From the NCBI GenBank assembly GCA_009841435.1, contig VXLW01000045.1:1-64000 (forward strand): a stretch of DNA of 64,000 nucleotides, in the 5' to 3' direction. The stretch comes from Dehalococcoidia bacterium. Its GTDB lineage: Bacteria > Chloroflexota > Dehalococcoidia > Tepidiformales > Tepidiformaceae. Under the pieces are notes generated by a model. The model worked only from the letters and a program-made list of their open reading frames with translations. It was not told the DNA's origin and did no database searches. The position numbers and the translations under genes were made by a program. Positions within the stretch are counted from its first letter, which is position 1; each line of letters begins with the position of its first letter. Below are positions 52,713 through 61,797 of this stretch, piece by piece.

Positions 52713-52944
52713 GCTTCGGTCAGCTTCACAGAACCGCGCGGGGAGCGCGAATTCTGGCGCCCGATTCATTGACCCTACGAGGGCCCGCGCGATACGCTTT
52801 CTGCATAGCCGTGACACTCCCATTCGAGTCATCCACCACCGAACGGAAGTGGCTTCGGTGAGCCCCGACGCCGCATCCGCAACACTCGCCGCGCCTGATT
52901 CGCCAGAGCGCGGCGTTTTGCATACCCAGGAGGAGGGTTCGTCC

Positions 52945-54090
52945 GTGCCCGCACCACGTTTCAAGCAGCTCAAGCACGCCTACGGGTTCGACGATGTCGC
53001 CATCGTTCCCGGCGAGGTCACGATCAACCCCGAGCTCGTCGAGATCGGCCTGGACATTGGCCCCTATCACTTCGGGCTCCCCTTCATCGCCTCCGCCATG
53101 GACGCGGTTGTTGACCCCGACTTCGCCCTGCTCATGCACGAGGCGGGTGGCCTCGGCGTCCTCAACCTCGAGGGCATCTGGACCCGCTACGACGATCCCC
53201 GCCCCATCCTCGACGAGGTCGCCTCGGTCAACCGGGACGAGGCCACGGCCATCCTCCAGTCCGCCTTCCAGCAGCCCATTCGCGACGACCTTATCGCCCA
53301 GCGCATCAAGGAGATGAAGGCGGGCGGCGCCGTCTCCTCCGTCTCCGTGACCCCCAAGAGCACCAAGCAGTACGCGCCGCTCGTACAGGAGGCCGGCGCC
53401 GACATCCTCGTCGTCCAGAGCACCGTCACCACGGCTCGGCACGAGTCCAGCAGCATTGAAGGTTTGCGCTTCGAGAAGCTTTTCGAGCACATCCACATCC
53501 CCGTCGTCGTCGGGAACACCGTTGGCTTCAGCGCCACCCTCGAGGTGATGCGCTCCGGCGTCGCCGGCGTGCTCGTGGGCGTGGGGCCGGGCGCCGGCTG
53601 CACCAGCCGCGAGGTCCTCGGCATCGGCGTCCCGCAGGTCACCGCCACCATCGACTGCGCCGCCGCCCGCGAGGCCTACCTCGCCGAGACCGGCAACTAC
53701 GTGCCCATCATCACCGACGGCGGCATCCGCACCGGCGGCGATGTCTGCAAGTGCTTCGCCGCCGGCGCCGACGGCGTCATGATGGGCTCGCCCTTCGCCG
53801 CCACCACCGAGGCGCCCGGTCGCGGCTACCACTGGGGCATGGCCACCTCCCACGCCGACCTCCCCCGCGGCACTCGCGTCTTCGTCGGCGTCAACACGAC
53901 CCTCCAGAAGACGCTCTTCGGCCCCACCAGCCGCACCGACGGCACGGAGAACCTCGCCGGTGCCCTCAAGACCGCGATGGGCATGTGCGGTGCGCACACC
54001 ATCCGTGAGTTCCAGGACGCCGAGATGGTGATCGCGCCCTCCATCAAGACCGAAGGCAAGATCTACCAGTTCGCGCAGGCCGAATCGTAG
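52945..54090 (+). CDS. guaB3: GuaB3-type IMP dehydrogenase family protein
   Basis: TIM-barrel protein of 381 aa of the GuaB3 group (IMPDH-related, without CBS domains) found mainly in Actinobacteria, Cyanobacteria and Chloroflexota. The catalytic Cys219 is in GVGPGAGCTSREVLGIG; the active-site loop has DGGIRTGGDVCKCFAAGADGVMMGSPFA; IASAMDAVVD and HEAGGLGVLNLEGI are at the barrel start. A purine-nucleotide oxidoreductase role is accepted for the group, with recent evidence for IMPDH activity. GTG 52945 follows AGGAGGAGGG. The long upstream gap holds the divergent rsmI promoter region and no recognised purine riboswitch. Confidence 0.9.
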   Translation: MPAPRFKQLKHAYGFDDVAIVPGEVTINPELVEIGLDIGPYHFGLPFIASAMDAVVDPDFALLMHEAGGLGVLNLEGIWTRYDDPRPILDEVASVNRDEATAILQSAFQQPIRDDLIAQRIKEMKAGGAVSSVSVTPKSTKQYAPLVQEAGADILVVQSTVTTARHESSSIEGLRFEKLFEHIHIPVVVGNTVGFSATLEVMRSGVAGVLVGVGPGAGCTSREVLGIGVPQVTATIDCAAAREAYLAETGNYVPIITDGGIRTGGDVCKCFAAGADGVMMGSPFAATTEAPGRGYHWGMATSHADLPRGTRVFVGVNTTLQKTLFGPTSRTDGTENLAGALKTAMGMCGAHTIREFQDAEMVIAPSIKTEGKIYQFAQAES

Positions 54091-54134
54091 GCCACACGAC
54101 GCGGCCGTTCGTTCGTCCCCGAGTCGTTTTCGCG

Positions 54135-54719
54135 GTGCTCCTGGCGCTGGGAACGCTTGCGTTGCTGTCCTCGCTCGGCACCGCCCCAGCCGCCCGCGCC
54201 CACGACGACTGCCCCCACTTCGACCTCGACGACCTGTTCGCCTCGATCGAGGACGTCGACGTCATCGTCGTTGGCGAACTCGTGACCGAAGCCGGAGCGC
54301 CCGCCATCGCCCCCGAGGCGTACCTGAAAGGCCCCGCCATCGCCGAGGCCCTCCCTCTGTCCGACCGCCCTACCGACTGTGACCGCGCCGCCCTGCCCGC
54401 CGAGGGTGCCCGCGTGCTCGCGGCGCTCCGCCGCGAGGGTGGCGGCTTCCAGTGGCCCGTTCCGGCCGCCCTCTTCGTGATCGAGGAGGGCGTCGCCACG
54501 AACGGCGACGACGCCCCGGTCTCCCTCTCCGAGGACGACCTCGTAACGCGCATCCGCGAGATCTCCGGCCAGTACGCCGTGCTCGCCACAGACGAGTCCG
54601 AGGGCGCGTCTATCGACTGGCTCCGCGTCGTCCTGCCCGTCACGCTCGCAGCGATCGTCATTCTCGCGATCGCGCTCGTGCTGCTGCGCATCTGGCACCG
54701 GATCGACCCGGAGGGCTAG
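54135..54719 (+). CDS. secreted, C-terminally anchored hypothetical protein
   Basis: Protein of 194 aa that I do not recognise. An N-terminal signal peptide (LLALGTLALLSSLGTAPAARA, cleavage likely after ARA) is followed by an extracytoplasmic domain starting HDDCPHFDLDDLFASIEDVDVIVVGELV, where two cysteines (DDCPH and TDCDR) may pair, and one membrane span near the end (VVLPVTLAAIVILAIALVLL). The opening GELVTEAGAP...YLKGP resembles the OB-like lead of some metal-chaperone or TIMP-like proteins, but this is not secure. The GTG is 44 bp behind guaB3; its stop shares CTAG with the convergent HAD gene. Confidence 0.7.
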   Translation: MLLALGTLALLSSLGTAPAARAHDDCPHFDLDDLFASIEDVDVIVVGELVTEAGAPAIAPEAYLKGPAIAEALPLSDRPTDCDRAALPAEGARVLAALRREGGGFQWPVPAALFVIEEGVATNGDDAPVSLSEDDLVTRIREISGQYAVLATDESEGASIDWLRVVLPVTLAAIVILAIALVLLRIWHRIDPEG

Positions 54720-55501
54720 AGCAGCTCCTCAAGCACTCGCGCGACGGAATCTTCCTCGTCCGGAAGCGACTCGTCGGCGGCTTCCCGCGCGTAGCGGTCG
54801 GCCTTCGCCGTGGCGATGCCCCGCCCGGCCCACGCCAGCATTGACGCGTCGTTCACGCTGTCTCCGATGGCCAGCGTTTCGGTACGCGAAATGCCGAGGC
54901 CCTTTGCGACCAATGCGACCCCCTTCGCCTTCGTCGCCTCCGGGGCCAGCGCTACCGTCACGAACGGGAAGTCGAGCACGTGGAGCGTTTCCCCGAAGTG
55001 CTCGACCAGTTCATCGTGCACCTCCGACGATGCCTCGCGGTCGCTCAGAATGCCGACGCCGCTCGGGTCGATGCCGAGCGTCTCCGGCTCCGGGTGGTAC
55101 TCGGCTTCGATATTGCCGAGGCTGGCGTAGTAGTCCGTGGCGGGTGACTGCTCCGTGGCCGCGTACCGTTCCGCGCTGAACCACTCGTACTGGTAACCGG
55201 CCTCGCGCGCATAGGCCGTCACGGCCAGCGCCAGATCCCGGTCCAGCTTGATCTCGCGCAGCAGCGTCCCGTCCGCGTTCGCGATCAGGCAGCCTTCCTG
55301 TGCGATGAACGGCGTGTCGAGCCCCAGCTCGCGCGCGATGCTCATCACACCCTCGCGCATCCGTCCGCTGGCCAGCACCACCGTCCGTCCGTCCTCGACC
55401 AGCGCCCTGACAGCTGCCCGCACGCGCGGCGAAAGCTCGCCTTTGTACGTGCCTTCGTACGGCAGGAGGGTGCCGTCGATGTCCAGCGCGATCAGTCTCA
55501 C
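54716..55501 (-). CDS. Cof-type HAD-superfamily phosphatase
   Basis: Protein of 261 aa. Motif I is [13 protein letters not shown], motif II VVLASGRMREGV, and motif III/IV KGVALVAKGLGI with ETLAIGDSVNDASMLAWAG; the cap between II and III is of the IIB (Cof) type. These enzymes dephosphorylate sugar phosphates or cofactors such as FMN or PLP; the substrate is not defined. The GTG start at 55501 overlaps the prmC stop (GTGA), placing it in the prfA-prmC operon. The start gives the usual N-terminus of the family. Confidence 0.88.
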   Translation of the reverse strand: MRLIALDIDGTLLPYEGTYKGELSPRVRAAVRALVEDGRTVVLASGRMREGVMSIARELGLDTPFIAQEGCLIANADGTLLREIKLDRDLALAVTAYAREAGYQYEWFSAERYAATEQSPATDYYASLGNIEAEYHPEPETLGIDPSGVGILSDREASSEVHDELVEHFGETLHVLDFPFVTVALAPEATKAKGVALVAKGLGISRTETLAIGDSVNDASMLAWAGRGIATAKADRYAREAADESLPDEEDSVARVLEELL

Positions 55502-56319
55502 TCCCACCGCGCGGTGACCACCCGTTCCCAACCCGCCAGGTCGTGCACGATGCCGGCCTCCGCGCCAAGCCCCTCCGCCGCCTCCGCGACGCGCCCCGCC
55601 TGCCCCATCCCCACCTCGAATGCCGCCAGCCGTGGCCGCAGGCGCGACGCGCAGTCGGCCAGCAGCGCCCGCACGAGGTCGAGCCCGTCCGCTCCCCCGT
55701 CCAGCGCGACCCGCGGCTCCCACTGCCGCACCTCCGGTTGCAACCCCTCGATGTCGTGTTCCGGCACATAGGGCAGGTTCGCAAGGATGATGTCCGCGCT
55801 GCCGACAGCCTTGGCCAGGTCGCTCTGGACGAGCGAAACGGCCACGCCGTGCCGCTCGATGTTCAGGGCTGCGATCCGCAGCGCGTCCGCGCTCACGTCC
55901 GCCGCGATGACGTTGGTCCCCGGGGATGCGCTTGCTACGGCGATCGCGATCGCCCCGCAGCCAGTGCCCACATCCAGCACGGTCGCGCCGGGACAGCGCG
56001 CAAGCTCCGTGACGCCAATCTCGACCAGCAACTCCGTCTCGGGCCGGGGGATGAGCGTGCCTGGCCCCACCAGGAACTCCAGCCCGTGAAACTCGCGGAC
56101 GCCCGTCAGGTACGGGGCGGGCTCGCGCCGCAGCCGGCGCGCCACAAGCGCATCGAGCTCCGCGCAGGCGCCCTCCGCGACCGGTTCGTCGGCGAAGTAG
56201 GCGCTGCGGCTGAGGCCGCTCGCGTGGCGGGTGAGCACCTCCGCCTCCAGCGCCGCGTCGGGGATGCCCGCGGCTTCCAGCTCGGCGCGGACGCGGGCTG
56301 CGACCGCCCGCGCCTTCAC
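55498..56319 (-). CDS. prmC: peptide chain release factor glutamine methyltransferase
   Basis: SAM methyltransferase of 273 aa that methylates the GGQ glutamine of release factors. The helical N-terminal domain ends at [33 protein letters not shown] motif I is [16 protein letters not shown]; the NPPY catalytic motif appears as NLPYVPEHD, a change also seen in other phyla. It overlaps prfA by GTGA, the classic prfA-prmC pair. The start is the GTG at 56319. Confidence 0.94.
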   Translation of the reverse strand: MKARAVAARVRAELEAAGIPDAALEAEVLTRHASGLSRSAYFADEPVAEGACAELDALVARRLRREPAPYLTGVREFHGLEFLVGPGTLIPRPETELLVEIGVTELARCPGATVLDVGTGCGAIAIAVASASPGTNVIAADVSADALRIAALNIERHGVAVSLVQSDLAKAVGSADIILANLPYVPEHDIEGLQPEVRQWEPRVALDGGADGLDLVRALLADCASRLRPRLAAFEVGMGQAGRVAEAAEGLGAEAGIVHDLAGWERVVTARWE

Positions 56320-57392
56320 GCCGTCGCCTGCAGCTTGGCCGCCTCTTCCGCCGCCGCCACCGCGTCGATGATGTCGTCGATGTTCCCGTCGAGCCGGTCC
56401 GGGATGTTGTGCACCGTCAGCCCGATGCGATGGTCGGTGATGCGGTCCTGCGGGAAGTTGTACGTCCGGATCTTCTCGCTGCGGTCGCCGCTGCCCACCT
56501 GCGTGCGCCGGTCGGCCGCCAGCTCGGCCTCCTGCTTCTCCTGCTCCATCGCCAGCAGTCGCGAGCGCAGGACCGTCATCGCCTTCGCCCGGTTCTTCAG
56601 CTGCGAACGCTCGTCCTGGCAGACCACGACCTGCCCCGTCGGGAGGTGCGTCAGCCGCACCGCCGTCGCCACCTTGTTCACATTCTGCCCGCCCGCGCCG
56701 GAGGCATGGAAGATGTCGACCCGCAGGTCCTTGTCGTTGACCTCGACGTCCACGTCTTCCGCTTCGGGCAGGACGGCGACGGTGGCGGTCGAGGTGTGGA
56801 TGCGGCCCTGCGCCTCCGTTTCCGGGACGCGCTGCACGCGGTGGACGCCGCTCTCGTACTTCAGCCGTGAGAACGCGCCCTCGCCCGTCACGCTGAAGAT
56901 GGCTTCCTTGTAGCCGCCGATGCCCGTCTCCGAGACGCTCAGCATCTGCGTGCGCCACCCGTGACGCTCGCCGTAGCGGTAGTAGGCGCGGTACAGCTCC
57001 TGCGCGAAGAGCGCTGCTTCCTCGCCGCCTGCGCCCGCGCGAATCTCCATGATGACGTTGCGGCTGTCGCGCTCGTCCTTGGGCAGGAGCGCCCGCAGGA
57101 TCGCCTCGTCGAGAGCCTCAAGCCGCTCCTCGGCCCCGCGCAGCTCCGCCTCGGCAAGCTCCCGCAGCTCGTCGTCGCCTTCGTCCAGGAGCTCCTGGGC
57201 GTCCGCCCGCGCCGTCTCCGCTTCCGTGTAGTCGGCGAGGAGCTGGACGACCGGTGCGAACTCGGCGCGCTCACGGTTGAGCTGGGCTACCTTGTCATAA
57301 TCTGCCGCGACCTCGGGCTGCCCCATCTCCTCCGTAACCGCGTCGAAGCGGACCCGGATGTCGTTGAGCCTCTGCCGAACGGCCTCGTCCAT
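56316..57392 (-). CDS. prfA: peptide chain release factor 1
   Basis: Release factor of 358 aa that decodes UAA and UAG. The universal GGQ is in [12 protein letters not shown], followed by [18 protein letters not shown]; the RF1-type central domain shows [34 protein letters not shown] lies six bases before the ATG on the minus strand (57404-57399) and no Shine-Dalgarno is seen, so it may be leaderless. prmC, its modifying enzyme, is translated next. Confidence 0.96.
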   Translation of the reverse strand: MDEAVRQRLNDIRVRFDAVTEEMGQPEVAADYDKVAQLNRERAEFAPVVQLLADYTEAETARADAQELLDEGDDELRELAEAELRGAEERLEALDEAILRALLPKDERDSRNVIMEIRAGAGGEEAALFAQELYRAYYRYGERHGWRTQMLSVSETGIGGYKEAIFSVTGEGAFSRLKYESGVHRVQRVPETEAQGRIHTSTATVAVLPEAEDVDVEVNDKDLRVDIFHASGAGGQNVNKVATAVRLTHLPTGQVVVCQDERSQLKNRAKAMTVLRSRLLAMEQEKQEAELAADRRTQVGSGDRSEKIRTYNFPQDRITDHRIGLTVHNIPDRLDGNIDDIIDAVAAAEEAAKLQATA

Positions 57393-57429
57393 CGTTCTAT
57401 TCTGCGGGCGGAACGAGCTTCGCGCTCGG

Positions 57430-58704
57430 TTAGCGCAGCTGCTGCCCGAGCCGGGCAGCGATCTCCCCGAGCGGCACGTCCACCTGGTCGCCTTCCTCGC
57501 GCAGGTCCTTCAGCGCCGCCACGCCCCGCGCCGCCTCATCCTCCCCGATGATCACGGCGAATCGCGCCCCGCTCCCGTTCGCCCGGCGCATCTGCGCCTT
57601 GAACGAACGCCCCGACTCCCCCAGCAGCGCGACGAACCCCGCCCCGCGCAGTTCCGCGCCCGCCCGCACCGCGGCCCGTCCCCCTTCCGCCCCCGCATGG
57701 ACAACGAAGGCGTCAGGCGCGCCCGCATCGCCCAGGGGTAGCTCTTGCCGCTTCATTTCGATGATCACGCGCTCCAGCCCCGTCGCGAACCCGCTCGCCG
57801 GCGTTGGCTTCCCGCCAATCGTCTCGATCAGCCCGTCGTACCGTCCGCCTGCCCCGATCGAGCTCTGCTGGCGTCCGTCGCCCTTCGGCACGATCTCCCA
57901 GACGGTGCGGTTGTAGTAGTCGAGTCCGCGCACCAGCAGCGGGTCGACCACGAAGGGCACGCCCGCGGCCGTCAGGCCGTCCTTCACGCCCTCGAAGTGT
58001 TCCGCCGCCTCCGTGCTCAGGTCGTCGATCATCGTCGGGGCGCCCTCGCGAAGCTCCTGGTCGCGCGGGTCGTTGCTGTCCAGCAGCCGCAGCGGATTCC
58101 GGTCGAGGCGCCGTTGGCTGTCCTCGGAGAGCTGGTCGCGCAGGGGCAGGTAGTACTCCCGCAGCCGTTCGAGATAGGCGCGCCGCGCCTCGATGTCGTC
58201 GATGCTCCCCAGCCGTATCTCCAGGTCCTGCAGCCCGAGTTGCTCGTAGAACCGCCAGTGCAGCTCGATCAGCTCCGCATCGACCAGCGCCGTGCCGGAG
58301 CCGAGCACCTCGCAGTCGAACTGGTTGAACTGGCGCAGCCTGCCCAGTTGCGGGCGGTTGTAGCGGAACATGCGCGCGATCGTGAACAGGCGGACGGGCT
58401 GCGGCCGGCTCGCCAGACCGTGCTCCAGGTACGCCCGGCAGATCGCCGGCGTCGCCTCTGGGATGAGCGAGAGCGCCTCGCCCCCCTGGTCCTGGAAGCT
58501 GTACATCTCTTTCTCGACGATGTCCGTCGTGTCGCCAGTGCCCTTCTCGAACAGGGCCGCATCCTCGAAGGTTGGCGTGTCCAGGCGTTCGTAGCCGAAC
58601 AGCCGCGTCACCTCTTCGGCGGCGTCGTGAATCGCGCGCCAGTACGGCTGCTCCTCGGGGAGGATGTCCTCGGTGCCTCGCGGCGTCTGGAAGCGTCCGC
58701 TCAT
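57430..58704 (-). CDS. hisS: histidyl-tRNA synthetase
   Basis: Class II synthetase of 424 aa. Motif 1 is in [15 protein letters not shown] to [31 protein letters not shown]; motif 2 includes [20 protein letters not shown]; the histidine loops show [15 protein letters not shown] and [32 protein letters not shown]. The anticodon-binding domain follows ([12 protein letters not shown], and near the end AAALKD-type segment). Divergent from rel with a 69-bp gap. Confidence 0.95.
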   Translation of the reverse strand: MSGRFQTPRGTEDILPEEQPYWRAIHDAAEEVTRLFGYERLDTPTFEDAALFEKGTGDTTDIVEKEMYSFQDQGGEALSLIPEATPAICRAYLEHGLASRPQPVRLFTIARMFRYNRPQLGRLRQFNQFDCEVLGSGTALVDAELIELHWRFYEQLGLQDLEIRLGSIDDIEARRAYLERLREYYLPLRDQLSEDSQRRLDRNPLRLLDSNDPRDQELREGAPTMIDDLSTEAAEHFEGVKDGLTAAGVPFVVDPLLVRGLDYYNRTVWEIVPKGDGRQQSSIGAGGRYDGLIETIGGKPTPASGFATGLERVIIEMKRQELPLGDAGAPDAFVVHAGAEGGRAAVRAGAELRGAGFVALLGESGRSFKAQMRRANGSGARFAVIIGEDEAARGVAALKDLREEGDQVDVPLGEIAARLGQQLR

Positions 58705-58773
58705 GCCCGTCCCGTCAGGTTTGATGGGGTTGCCTGCTAAGATACTGGCAGAAACGGGGCAACGAGAAAGCGT

Positions 58774-60969
58774 GTGAGCGTCCTGGAGCGTTCTCCCGAA
58801 TCCCCGGCCGTCGCCGACCTGCTTGAGCGTGTCCGCACCTACCTCCCCGAGGACCGCATCGAGCTAATCGCCGATGCATACGAGTTCGCCGAGTCCAGCC
58901 ACGACGGCCAGATGCGCCGCACCGGCGATCCCTACATCTCCCACCCGCTCGAAGTAACCAAGCTCGTCGCCGGGCTCGAGCTCGACCAGCCCTCCCTCAT
59001 CGCCGCCCTCCTCCACGACGTGCAGGAGGACTGCGACGTCCCCAACGAGGAGATCGCCGAGCGCTTCGGCAAGGAGGCCGCTGAGCTTGTCGAGGGACTG
59101 ACCAAGCTCGGCAGCCTCCCCCTGCGCGTCACCGAAGAGGAGGGAGGCGGCGTCCAGGCCCAGAACCTGCGCAAGATGCTGCTGGCCATGGCCGCCGACG
59201 TGCGCGTCGTGCTCATCAAGCTCTGCGACCGCCTCCACAACATGCGCACGCTCTACGCCCTCTCCGATGACAAGCAGCGCCGCATCGCCCGCGAAACGAT
59301 GGAGATCTTCGCCCCCCTCGCCACGCGCCTGGGCATCTGGCAGATCAAGTGGGAACTCGAGGACCTTGCCTTCCGCTACCTCGAGCCCGAGCGCTACCAG
59401 GAGATCGCGACCCGTCTCGACGCCACGCGCCTTGCCCGCGAGCGCTACATCGAGGACGTCGCCGCCGGGCTCCGCGTCCAGCTCGACGATGCCCGCATCG
59501 AGGCCGAAGTCACGGGGCGTGCCAAGCACATCTACTCGATCCACCAGAAGGCCCGTCGCTACGGCCGCGAGGCGAAGTCGTTCGACCAGATTTACGACCT
59601 CCTCGCCCTCCGCATCCTCGTGAAGGACGTGGCCGGTTGCTACGCCGCCCTCGGCGTCGTGCATGCCACCTGGCGCCCCCTCCCCGGCCAGTTCGACGAC
59701 TACATCGCCAGTCCCAAGGCGAGCATGTACCAGTCGCTGCATACCACGGTTATCGGCCCCGGCGCCCGGCCCCTGGAGGTGCAGATCCGCACCTACGACA
59801 TGCACCGCGTGGCCGAGTACGGTGTCGCCGCCCACTGGCGCTACAAGGGGGCCTCCGACCGCTCCGCCCAGGACGAGGAACGCATCGCCTGGCTGCGCCA
59901 GCTCCTCGAGTGGCAGCGGGAGCTCTCCGGCGCCGAGGAGTTCGTCGAGAGCGTCAAGACCGACGTGTTCGACGACCAGGTGTTCGTGCTCTCACCCAAG
60001 GGCGACGTGCTCGACCTCCCTACCGGCGCCACCCCCCTCGACTTCGCCTATCGCATCCATACCGACCTCGGCCATCAGACCATCGGGGCCAAGGTCAACG
60101 GCAAGATGACGGCCCTCAACTCCTCCCTCCAGAACGGCGACGTCGTCGAGATCATGCGCAGCCGCTCCCGCAGCGGGCCCTCGCGGGACTGGCTCAGCGA
60201 GAACCTCGGCTACCTCCAGACCACCACCGGCCGCCAGAAGGTGCGCCAGTGGTTCCGCAAGCAGCGCCGCGCCGAGAGCATCGAGCGGGGCCGCGAGATG
60301 CTCGAGCGCGAGCTCCGTCGCCTCGCGTTCGACCTTGCCGACCATCAGGACGAGGTGCTCGCCCTCTTCCCCGGCAAGACCTGGAACGAGCTCATGGCCA
60401 ACATCGGCTACGGCGACATCAGCGTGGAGTCGGTCGTCCGCAAGGCGAGCACCCTGCTCCAGAAGCACCAGGAACCGGACGAGATCGACGAGATCCCGGT
60501 CGGCCGGCCTTCCCGGCGAAGCGCGGGCGCCGGCCTGCGCGCCCTCGGCGCTGGAGGCCTCGAGACGACACTGGCGCGCTGCTGCAACCCCGTCCCCGGC
60601 GACAGCGTCCGCGGCTACGTGACCCGCAGCCGCGGCGTCACCGTCCACCGCTCCGACTGTCACAACGTCCTCAACGAACGCGAGCGAGACCGCCTCATAG
60701 ACGTCGACTGGGGGCGGACGGACGAGCAGCGCTACCCCGCCACCGTCCAGATCGACGCCTGGGACCGGGTCGGGCTCCTGCGTGACATCAGTACCGTCGT
60801 GGCCGCCGAGGACGTGAACATGGTCAACGTGAACACGACCAAGAACGGCAACGGCACGGTTTCGGTGCTGGCGACCCTGGAGACGAGCGGGCTCTCACAG
60901 ATTTCGCGGCTGCTCACGCGCATCGAGACGATTCGCGGCGTGCGCAACTGCGCGCGGAAGTCCAGCTAG
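58774..60969 (+). CDS. rel: bifunctional (p)ppGpp synthetase/hydrolase Rel
   Basis: Stringent-response protein of 731 aa. The N-terminal HD hydrolase has HPLEVTKLVAGLELDQPSLIAALLHDVQEDCDV and later LCDRLHNMRTL; the synthetase domain has SFDQIYDLLALRIL and SPKASMYQSLHTTV; a TGS domain starts VFVLSPKGDVLDLPTGATPLDFAYRIHT; a zinc-finger/helical part has LARCCNPVPGDSVRGYVTRSRGVTVHRSDC; and an ACT domain ends the protein. Both catalytic domains look intact. The GTG start follows GAGAAAGCGT weakly. Its stop shares CTAG with the convergent membrane-protein gene. Confidence 0.95.
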   Translation: MSVLERSPESPAVADLLERVRTYLPEDRIELIADAYEFAESSHDGQMRRTGDPYISHPLEVTKLVAGLELDQPSLIAALLHDVQEDCDVPNEEIAERFGKEAAELVEGLTKLGSLPLRVTEEEGGGVQAQNLRKMLLAMAADVRVVLIKLCDRLHNMRTLYALSDDKQRRIARETMEIFAPLATRLGIWQIKWELEDLAFRYLEPERYQEIATRLDATRLARERYIEDVAAGLRVQLDDARIEAEVTGRAKHIYSIHQKARRYGREAKSFDQIYDLLALRILVKDVAGCYAALGVVHATWRPLPGQFDDYIASPKASMYQSLHTTVIGPGARPLEVQIRTYDMHRVAEYGVAAHWRYKGASDRSAQDEERIAWLRQLLEWQRELSGAEEFVESVKTDVFDDQVFVLSPKGDVLDLPTGATPLDFAYRIHTDLGHQTIGAKVNGKMTALNSSLQNGDVVEIMRSRSRSGPSRDWLSENLGYLQTTTGRQKVRQWFRKQRRAESIERGREMLERELRRLAFDLADHQDEVLALFPGKTWNELMANIGYGDISVESVVRKASTLLQKHQEPDEIDEIPVGRPSRRSAGAGLRALGAGGLETTLARCCNPVPGDSVRGYVTRSRGVTVHRSDCHNVLNERERDRLIDVDWGRTDEQRYPATVQIDAWDRVGLLRDISTVVAAEDVNMVNVNTTKNGNGTVSVLATLETSGLSQISRLLTRIETIRGVRNCARKSS

Positions 60970-61220
60970 GACGCGCGCCGCGCCAGCTCCTGGCGCCGCG
61001 TGGCGAGGGGTTCCACGCGGCCCAGGGCCGGACGCAACTCTCCTCGAACGGGCTCCCGTGGCTGCCACAGGGTCACGCGCGCGCCACTTTCGTGGCGCAG
61101 CCCACCCCGACGCAGCCGTCCGCGTCGCGGAAGCATGGAGCGAAGCGTCGCCCCAAGGAGCGCCACCGCGGCGCCGGCGAGCAGTACGTCGAAGATGATG
61201 GTGGGGATGGTGTTCACCAT
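60966..61220 (-). CDS. 84-aa single-span membrane protein under LexA-type promoter
   Basis: Small protein unknown to me: one hydrophobic span (about residues 4-26; NTIPTIIFDVLLAGAAVALLG) followed by a basic, probably cytoplasmic or DNA-near tail rich in Arg (PRRGRLRRGGLRHESGARVTLWQPREP). The ATG at 61220 lies 31 bp from a -10 box in a promoter whose spacer is a LexA box, so SOS induction is expected. Small single-span proteins under LexA in other bacteria (SidA, YneA, DivS) block cell division, which is a possible role here but inferred only from the plan. The stop overlaps rel (CTAG). Confidence 0.6.
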   Translation of the reverse strand: MVNTIPTIIFDVLLAGAAVALLGATLRSMLPRRGRLRRGGLRHESGARVTLWQPREPVRGELRPALGRVEPLATRRQELARRAS

Positions 61221-61250
61221 GGCTAGCACATCCGTTCGCAGGGTCCGCAA

Positions 61251-61279
61251 ACCATAGCGAACACCCGTTCGCCTGTCAA
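61251..61279 (-). promoter_or_regulatory. promoter with LexA (SOS) box as its 17-bp spacer
   Basis: On the minus strand TTGACA (61279-61274) is followed by a 17-bp spacer and TATGGT (61256-61251). The spacer holds CGAACGGGTGTTCG (61271-61258), a perfect CGAAC-N4-GTTCG palindrome of the Gram-positive LexA type. Two further CGAAC half-sites lie at 61291-61287 and 61238-61234. A repressor bound here would block the promoter of the 84-aa membrane protein and may also affect divergent hicB. Confidence 0.8.
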
Positions 61280-61322
61280 CACAAATGTTCGAAACGGGCC
61301 GTTGGTGGTGGCAAGGAGTATC

Positions 61323-61583
61323 ATGTCCCTGGCAGGAGTCTTGATGACCAGCGAGGCGAAACCGGGCAAGAACAGCGGCGTCGCATCCTTCACCGCGAGA
61401 GTGCACCGGGAAGGCTCCTGGTTTGTCGCCCAGGCCACCGAGATCGATATTGCCAGCCAGGGAGAGTCGGAAGGTGAGGCGCTAGCCAACCTCCGCGAGG
61501 CCCTGGAGCTCTACTTCATGCCAGATGGACCTAAATCTCCAGGTGATATTCCGGAGATTGAGGTCTCGGTTGCCGCCACTTAG
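61323..61583 (+). CDS. hicB: HicB-family antitoxin
   Basis: Protein of 86 aa with the partial RNase-H fold of HicB: SFTARVHREGSWFVAQATEIDIASQGESEGEALANLREALELYF, and a short acidic end. No DNA-binding domain is fused, so it depends on another regulator or on the complex for autoregulation. The ATG at 61323 follows AAGGAG; a second ATG at 61344 with AGGAG is also possible. It lies divergent from the SOS-type promoter and ahead of a frameshifted hicA. Confidence 0.85.
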   Translation: MSLAGVLMTSEAKPGKNSGVASFTARVHREGSWFVAQATEIDIASQGESEGEALANLREALELYFMPDGPKSPGDIPEIEVSVAAT

Positions 61584-61792
61584 GTCACTTCCGTACCGGC
61601 GAGTCGTACGCAAACTCAACGCAGCGGGCTACCGAGGTGGATCAGCACGGGAGCCATGTGAAATTCACCAAGATGACTGCCACAGGCGTGCGAACGGTGA
61701 TCGTGCCCCGGCACCGTGAGGTGCAGGCCGGCACGCTACGGAGCATCCTCCGGCAGGCTGGCCTGACGCGCGACGAGTTCGAGCGCCTCTAG
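61570..61792 (+). pseudogene. hicA: HicA toxin gene with internal frameshift
   Basis: The usual HicA mRNA-interferase sequence is present but split in two frames. The first part reads LPPLRSLPYRRVVRKLNAAGYR (from about 61570, TTG); after the codons for GY the frame shifts, and the second part reads EVDQHGSHVKFTKMTATGV to GTLRSILRQAGLTRDEFERL, stop at 61790-61792. The double-strand RNA-binding core with its catalytic His (GSHVKF) is in the second part. Alignment suggests loss of two bases (or gain of one) near 61635. It overlaps the end of hicB by 14 bp. It is either inactive or a sequencing error. Confidence 0.75.
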
Positions 61793-61797
61793 CGTAC

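Noticed and set aside
52713-52944. possible purine-type riboswitch or longer guaB3 start
   Set aside because: No aptamer core was seen, and the in-frame upstream codons do not resemble GuaB3; AGGAGGAGGG before GTG 52945 decides the start.
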